DNA of 55,417 bases from Bacteroidales bacterium (GTDB lineage: Bacteria; Bacteroidota; Bacteroidia; Bacteroidales; UBA3663): assembly GCA_024694125.1 (NCBI GenBank), contig JAILKE010000058.1, positions 1 through 55,417 on the forward strand, read 5' to 3'. A program made the position numbers and the translations under genes. The notes under the pieces are model-generated. The model did not search any database, was not told where the DNA came from, and worked only from the letters and a program-made list of their open reading frames with translations. Positions 53,198 through 55,417 of this stretch are shown here, in pieces. Within the stretch, counting starts at the first letter, position 1. Each line of letters begins with the position of its first letter.

Positions 53198-53231
53198 CAA
53201 AGATAGTAAAATAGTTGTTACGATGTACAAA
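53198..53231 (-). promoter_or_regulatory. Promoter of the potassium channel gene
   Basis: Read leftward, TTTTTG ends 22 bases before a perfect TATCTTTG (53198-53205). The leader is about 75 bases. Confidence 0.55.
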
Positions 53232-53299
53232 AATCGGCAAAAATAGATAATTTTTGATTTTTTTAATATTCTTTTCGTGGCTAATTGCTCAAAAAAGCG

Positions 53300-53307
53300 T
53301 ATATTTG
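53300..53307 (+). promoter_or_regulatory. -7 element of the DASS transporter gene
   Basis: TATATTTG is a perfect TAnnTTTG, with only TTTTCG near the -33 position. It gives a leader of about 85 bases containing TCAATTATC repeats. Confidence 0.55.
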
Positions 53308-53399
53308 CGGCCGATAATTTAAAGTGAGGAGAATAATATAATTCTCGTTTCGCTCAACTTTCATCATCAGTCAATTATCAATTATCTACCAATAATATC

Positions 53400-54923
53400 A
53401 TGAGTTCTTCTACAACTGAAACCGAACCAAGCAGTATGAGTCTTTGGTTCAAACAGAATCTCAAATCAGTGATAGGAGGCGTGATTGCCCTCCTTGCTTA
53501 CTTTGGTGTCCTCTACATGGACCCGGCAGTATATGGCCTGCCCAATCTGAGCCTCATCGAAATCCGCGTCGTTGCTATCTTCCTCACAGCCGCTATCCTA
53601 TGGATCAGCGAGGCCATCCCTACGTGGTGCACCTCGGTGCTCATCATCGTGGTGATGCTGCTCACGGTGAGTGACTCTGCCCTGTGGTTCGTCGATGTCG
53701 CTACTGCCAAGGACAGTCCCGAGGTACAGCAGTCCGTAGGTCTCGCCATCAGCTACAAGTCTATCATGGCGACCTTCGCCGATCCAGTCGTGATGCTCTT
53801 CCTGGGTGGCTTCGTGCTTGCCCTGGCTGTGGAGAAAGTCGGTCTGGACGTCCTGATGGCCAAGCCTTTGCTGGCGTTGTTCGGCACTCGTCCCGCTTCG
53901 GTGCTGGCTGGTTTCATCCTGGTCACGGCACTCTTCTCTGCTTTCATCTCCAATACCGCTACCGCCGCCATGATGCTGGCTTTCCTGGCTCCGGTGCTCC
54001 GCTCCTTGCCTGGCAATTCGCGTGGCAAGATTGCCTTGGCCATGGCCATTCCTCTGGGCGCCAATGTGGGTGGTATCGCCACCCCTATCGGAACTCCTCC
54101 CAATGCCATTGCGATGAAGTACCTCAATGACTCGGCTACGTTGGACAAGCTCCGCGAACTGGGTCAGGATGTGCACGAGGTCTCGTTCTCCGAGTGGTGC
54201 GCCGAGATGACTCCCGTCACCCTCATCACCCTCGCCATCGGTTGGGTCGTCCTGCTCTGGCTCTTCCCCTTCCAGAAGGGTGAGCGCATCACCATCAATA
54301 TCCAGGGTGTGGTGCAGAAGGGCCGCAACACCTGGATCGTGGCTGCCACCTTCATCGTCACTGTCCTGCTGTGGTTCACGGGCGAATGGAATCACCTCAA
54401 TGCCAATACCGTAGCACTGATTCCTGTCTGCATGCTCTGCGTGACGGGCATCTTGACCAAGAAGGACCTGGAGAAGATCAACTGGTCGGTCCTCTGGATG
54501 GTGGCAGGCGGTTTCGCCCTCGGTCTGGGCTTCAACAAGTCTGGTTTGGCCAATGACCTGGTCACCTCTATTCCTTTTGCCGAGTGGTCGCCTATGGTGG
54601 TGCTCATCGTCGCCGGCATTGTCTGCTGGACTCTCAGTAACTTCATCTCGAACTCGGCTACGGCTGCCCTGCTTATCCCTATCCTCTGTGCTGTCGGCAC
54701 GGGCATGGGCGATACGCTCCTCGAGGTGGGTGGTCTGCGCGCCCTGCTCTTCGGCACGGCCATGGCTGCCTCTCTCGCCATGACGCTCCCTATCTCTACG
54801 CCTCCCAACGCCATTGCCTCTTCGACGGGTATCATCTCCACGTCGGACATGGCCAAGGCCGGCCTTATCATCGGCATCCTGGGCGGCGTCGTCGGCTACA
54901 TGATCCTGATCTTCAGCAACTAA
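53400..54923 (+). CDS. DASS-family (SLC13) sodium/dicarboxylate symporter
   Basis: The 507 residues have about eleven membrane helices. The two inverted-repeat sodium/substrate motifs are ISNTATAAMM with IGTPPNAIAMKYL, and ISNSATAALLIPI with ISTPPNAIASSTGI, that is SNT/SNS plus TPPNA loops as in VcINDY. It imports C4-dicarboxylates such as succinate or fumarate, or sulfate, with Na+. Succinate fits a Bacteroidales fermenter. A terminator follows. Confidence 0.93.
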   Translation: MSSSTTETEPSSMSLWFKQNLKSVIGGVIALLAYFGVLYMDPAVYGLPNLSLIEIRVVAIFLTAAILWISEAIPTWCTSVLIIVVMLLTVSDSALWFVDVATAKDSPEVQQSVGLAISYKSIMATFADPVVMLFLGGFVLALAVEKVGLDVLMAKPLLALFGTRPASVLAGFILVTALFSAFISNTATAAMMLAFLAPVLRSLPGNSRGKIALAMAIPLGANVGGIATPIGTPPNAIAMKYLNDSATLDKLRELGQDVHEVSFSEWCAEMTPVTLITLAIGWVVLLWLFPFQKGERITINIQGVVQKGRNTWIVAATFIVTVLLWFTGEWNHLNANTVALIPVCMLCVTGILTKKDLEKINWSVLWMVAGGFALGLGFNKSGLANDLVTSIPFAEWSPMVVLIVAGIVCWTLSNFISNSATAALLIPILCAVGTGMGDTLLEVGGLRALLFGTAMAASLAMTLPISTPPNAIASSTGIISTSDMAKAGLIIGILGGVVGYMILIFSN

Positions 54924-54956
54924 CTCGTTTCCGCGAATTTTTTGTACTATACTATA

Positions 54957-54989
54957 AACCCCTTCTCAGTTCCTGGGAAGGGGTTTTTT
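54957..54989 (+). terminator. Intrinsic terminator of the DASS gene
   Basis: AACCCCTTC (54957-54965) and GAAGGGGTT (54977-54985) form a perfect stem followed by a six-base T-run. Confidence 0.9.
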
Positions 54990-55021
54990 GTCCAAGACTC
55001 GAATTATAGGATTTGATTATG

Positions 55022-55159
55022 GTTACTAGAATTAGAGAATTATAGGAATTTATATATTTTACTAGAATTAGAGAATTATAGGAATTAATATATTTTACTA
55101 GAATTAGAGAATTATAGGAATTTATATATGGTTACTAGAATTAGAGAATTATAGGAATT
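55022..55159. repeat. Four 36-37-base tandem repeats
   Basis: Units TACTAGAATTAGAGAATTATAGGAATT plus ATATAT spacers begin near 55025, 55061, 55097 and 55134. It resembles the AATTCTAG repeats elsewhere in the window. The rest of 54990-55390 holds no gene I can support. Confidence 0.75.
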
Positions 55160-55390
55160 ACAACACCGAATTAAACAAAGTTATACGAAGATTATTCCCT
55201 ATTGACTATTATTAAACGAATTTTCTCGAATCAATTAGTCGGTTTGGTTATGTGTTCGTGTTATGACGGGTGGGGTCGCCCAGCTTTCTATGTTAAAATC
55301 CAAACATTTTGACCAAAATTTTTAGTTTTAAGCTGAAATTTTATACTTTGGGTCAAAAAACTGCTTATTTTTGACCATTGCAGTCAAAAT

Positions 55391-55417
55391 ATGGATGAGT
55401 TTGTTCTTGACATTATT
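55391..55417 (+). CDS. Possible start of a gene running off the right edge
   Basis: ATG 55391 begins MDEFVLDII and continues to the edge. A TATTTTTG -7 element at 55366-55373 ends 17 bases upstream. Nine codons are too few to name it. Confidence 0.25.

Noticed and set aside
53598..54395. 265-codon leftward frame
   Set aside because: It is the antisense shadow of the DASS transporter, full of His, Gln and Glu, typical of reversed hydrophobic codons.
54990..55390. Possible CRISPR array in the regular repeats near the right end
   Set aside because: The spacers are only a few AT-rich bases and nearly identical, so it is a simple tandem repeat; no cas gene is present.

Overview
The window is chromosomal DNA of a Bacteroidales bacterium, most likely close to Prevotellaceae. 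Three observations support this. Promoters are of the Bacteroidota type (TTTG, about 20 bases, TAnnTTTG). The gene content is typical of the order: a fused SecDF, a PorT-like barrel, DUF6089 and DUF6242 proteins, the uppS-bamA-ompH-ompH cluster, pyrE-SRPBCC-argH, and an N-succinylornithine carbamoyltransferase. Many predicted lipoproteins are present. Most genes are housekeeping and look moderately GC-rich. The islands at 1-5 kb and 46-49.5 kb are AT-richer and look acquired or decayed.

Layout. 1-5 kb is a scrap-yard of mobile and conflict genes: an orphan RHS toxin tip with a candidate lipoprotein immunity gene running off the left edge, a second immunity-like gene behind a beheaded toxin tail, an integrase stub, an AlbA_2/ATPase gene, the last 106 codons of a probable type III DNA methyltransferase, and a wrecked IS1380-type transposase. 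5-8.8 kb holds a PorT-like barrel and a sodium-channel-like gene between dispersed repeats. 8.8-20.3 kb carries secDF, an Ig-like lipoprotein, DUF3108, an IMPACT/YigZ protein, nadK, an exbB-exbD-tonB energy-transduction set and a membrane AraC regulator. 20.8-28 kb is the outer-membrane biogenesis cluster (DUF6242, DUF6089, uppS, bamA, ompH, ompH).

28-38 kb reads rightward: prmC, recX, comF, pyrE, an SRPBCC protein, argH, a four-cysteine Rieske-like lipoprotein, a beta-helix lipoprotein, an M24 aminopeptidase and a BASS transporter. 38-46.8 kb reads leftward: trkH-trkA potassium uptake, an alpha/beta hydrolase, the carbamoyltransferase argF', a C45/choloylglycine-type hydrolase, and a small lipoprotein with an outer-membrane barrel. 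47-49.4 kb is an acyltransferase surrounded by the same ~280-base repeats seen at 6-7 kb. 49.5-55 kb holds pta-ackA acetate fermentation, a voltage-gated K+ channel and a DASS dicarboxylate transporter.

How the genes work together. SecDF, the Skp-like chaperones, BamA and UppS build the envelope. ExbB/ExbD/TonB energise outer-membrane transport. TrkAH and two ion channels control cation flux. argF' and argH belong to the succinylated arginine pathway, and pyrE to pyrimidine synthesis. No rRNA, tRNA or CRISPR array was seen. I did not find a clearly new multi-gene system. The best candidates for follow-up are the RHS tip/lipoprotein pair, the Cys4 Rieske-like lipoprotein, the sodium-channel-like protein with an unusual filter, and an orphan promoter converging on ompH.
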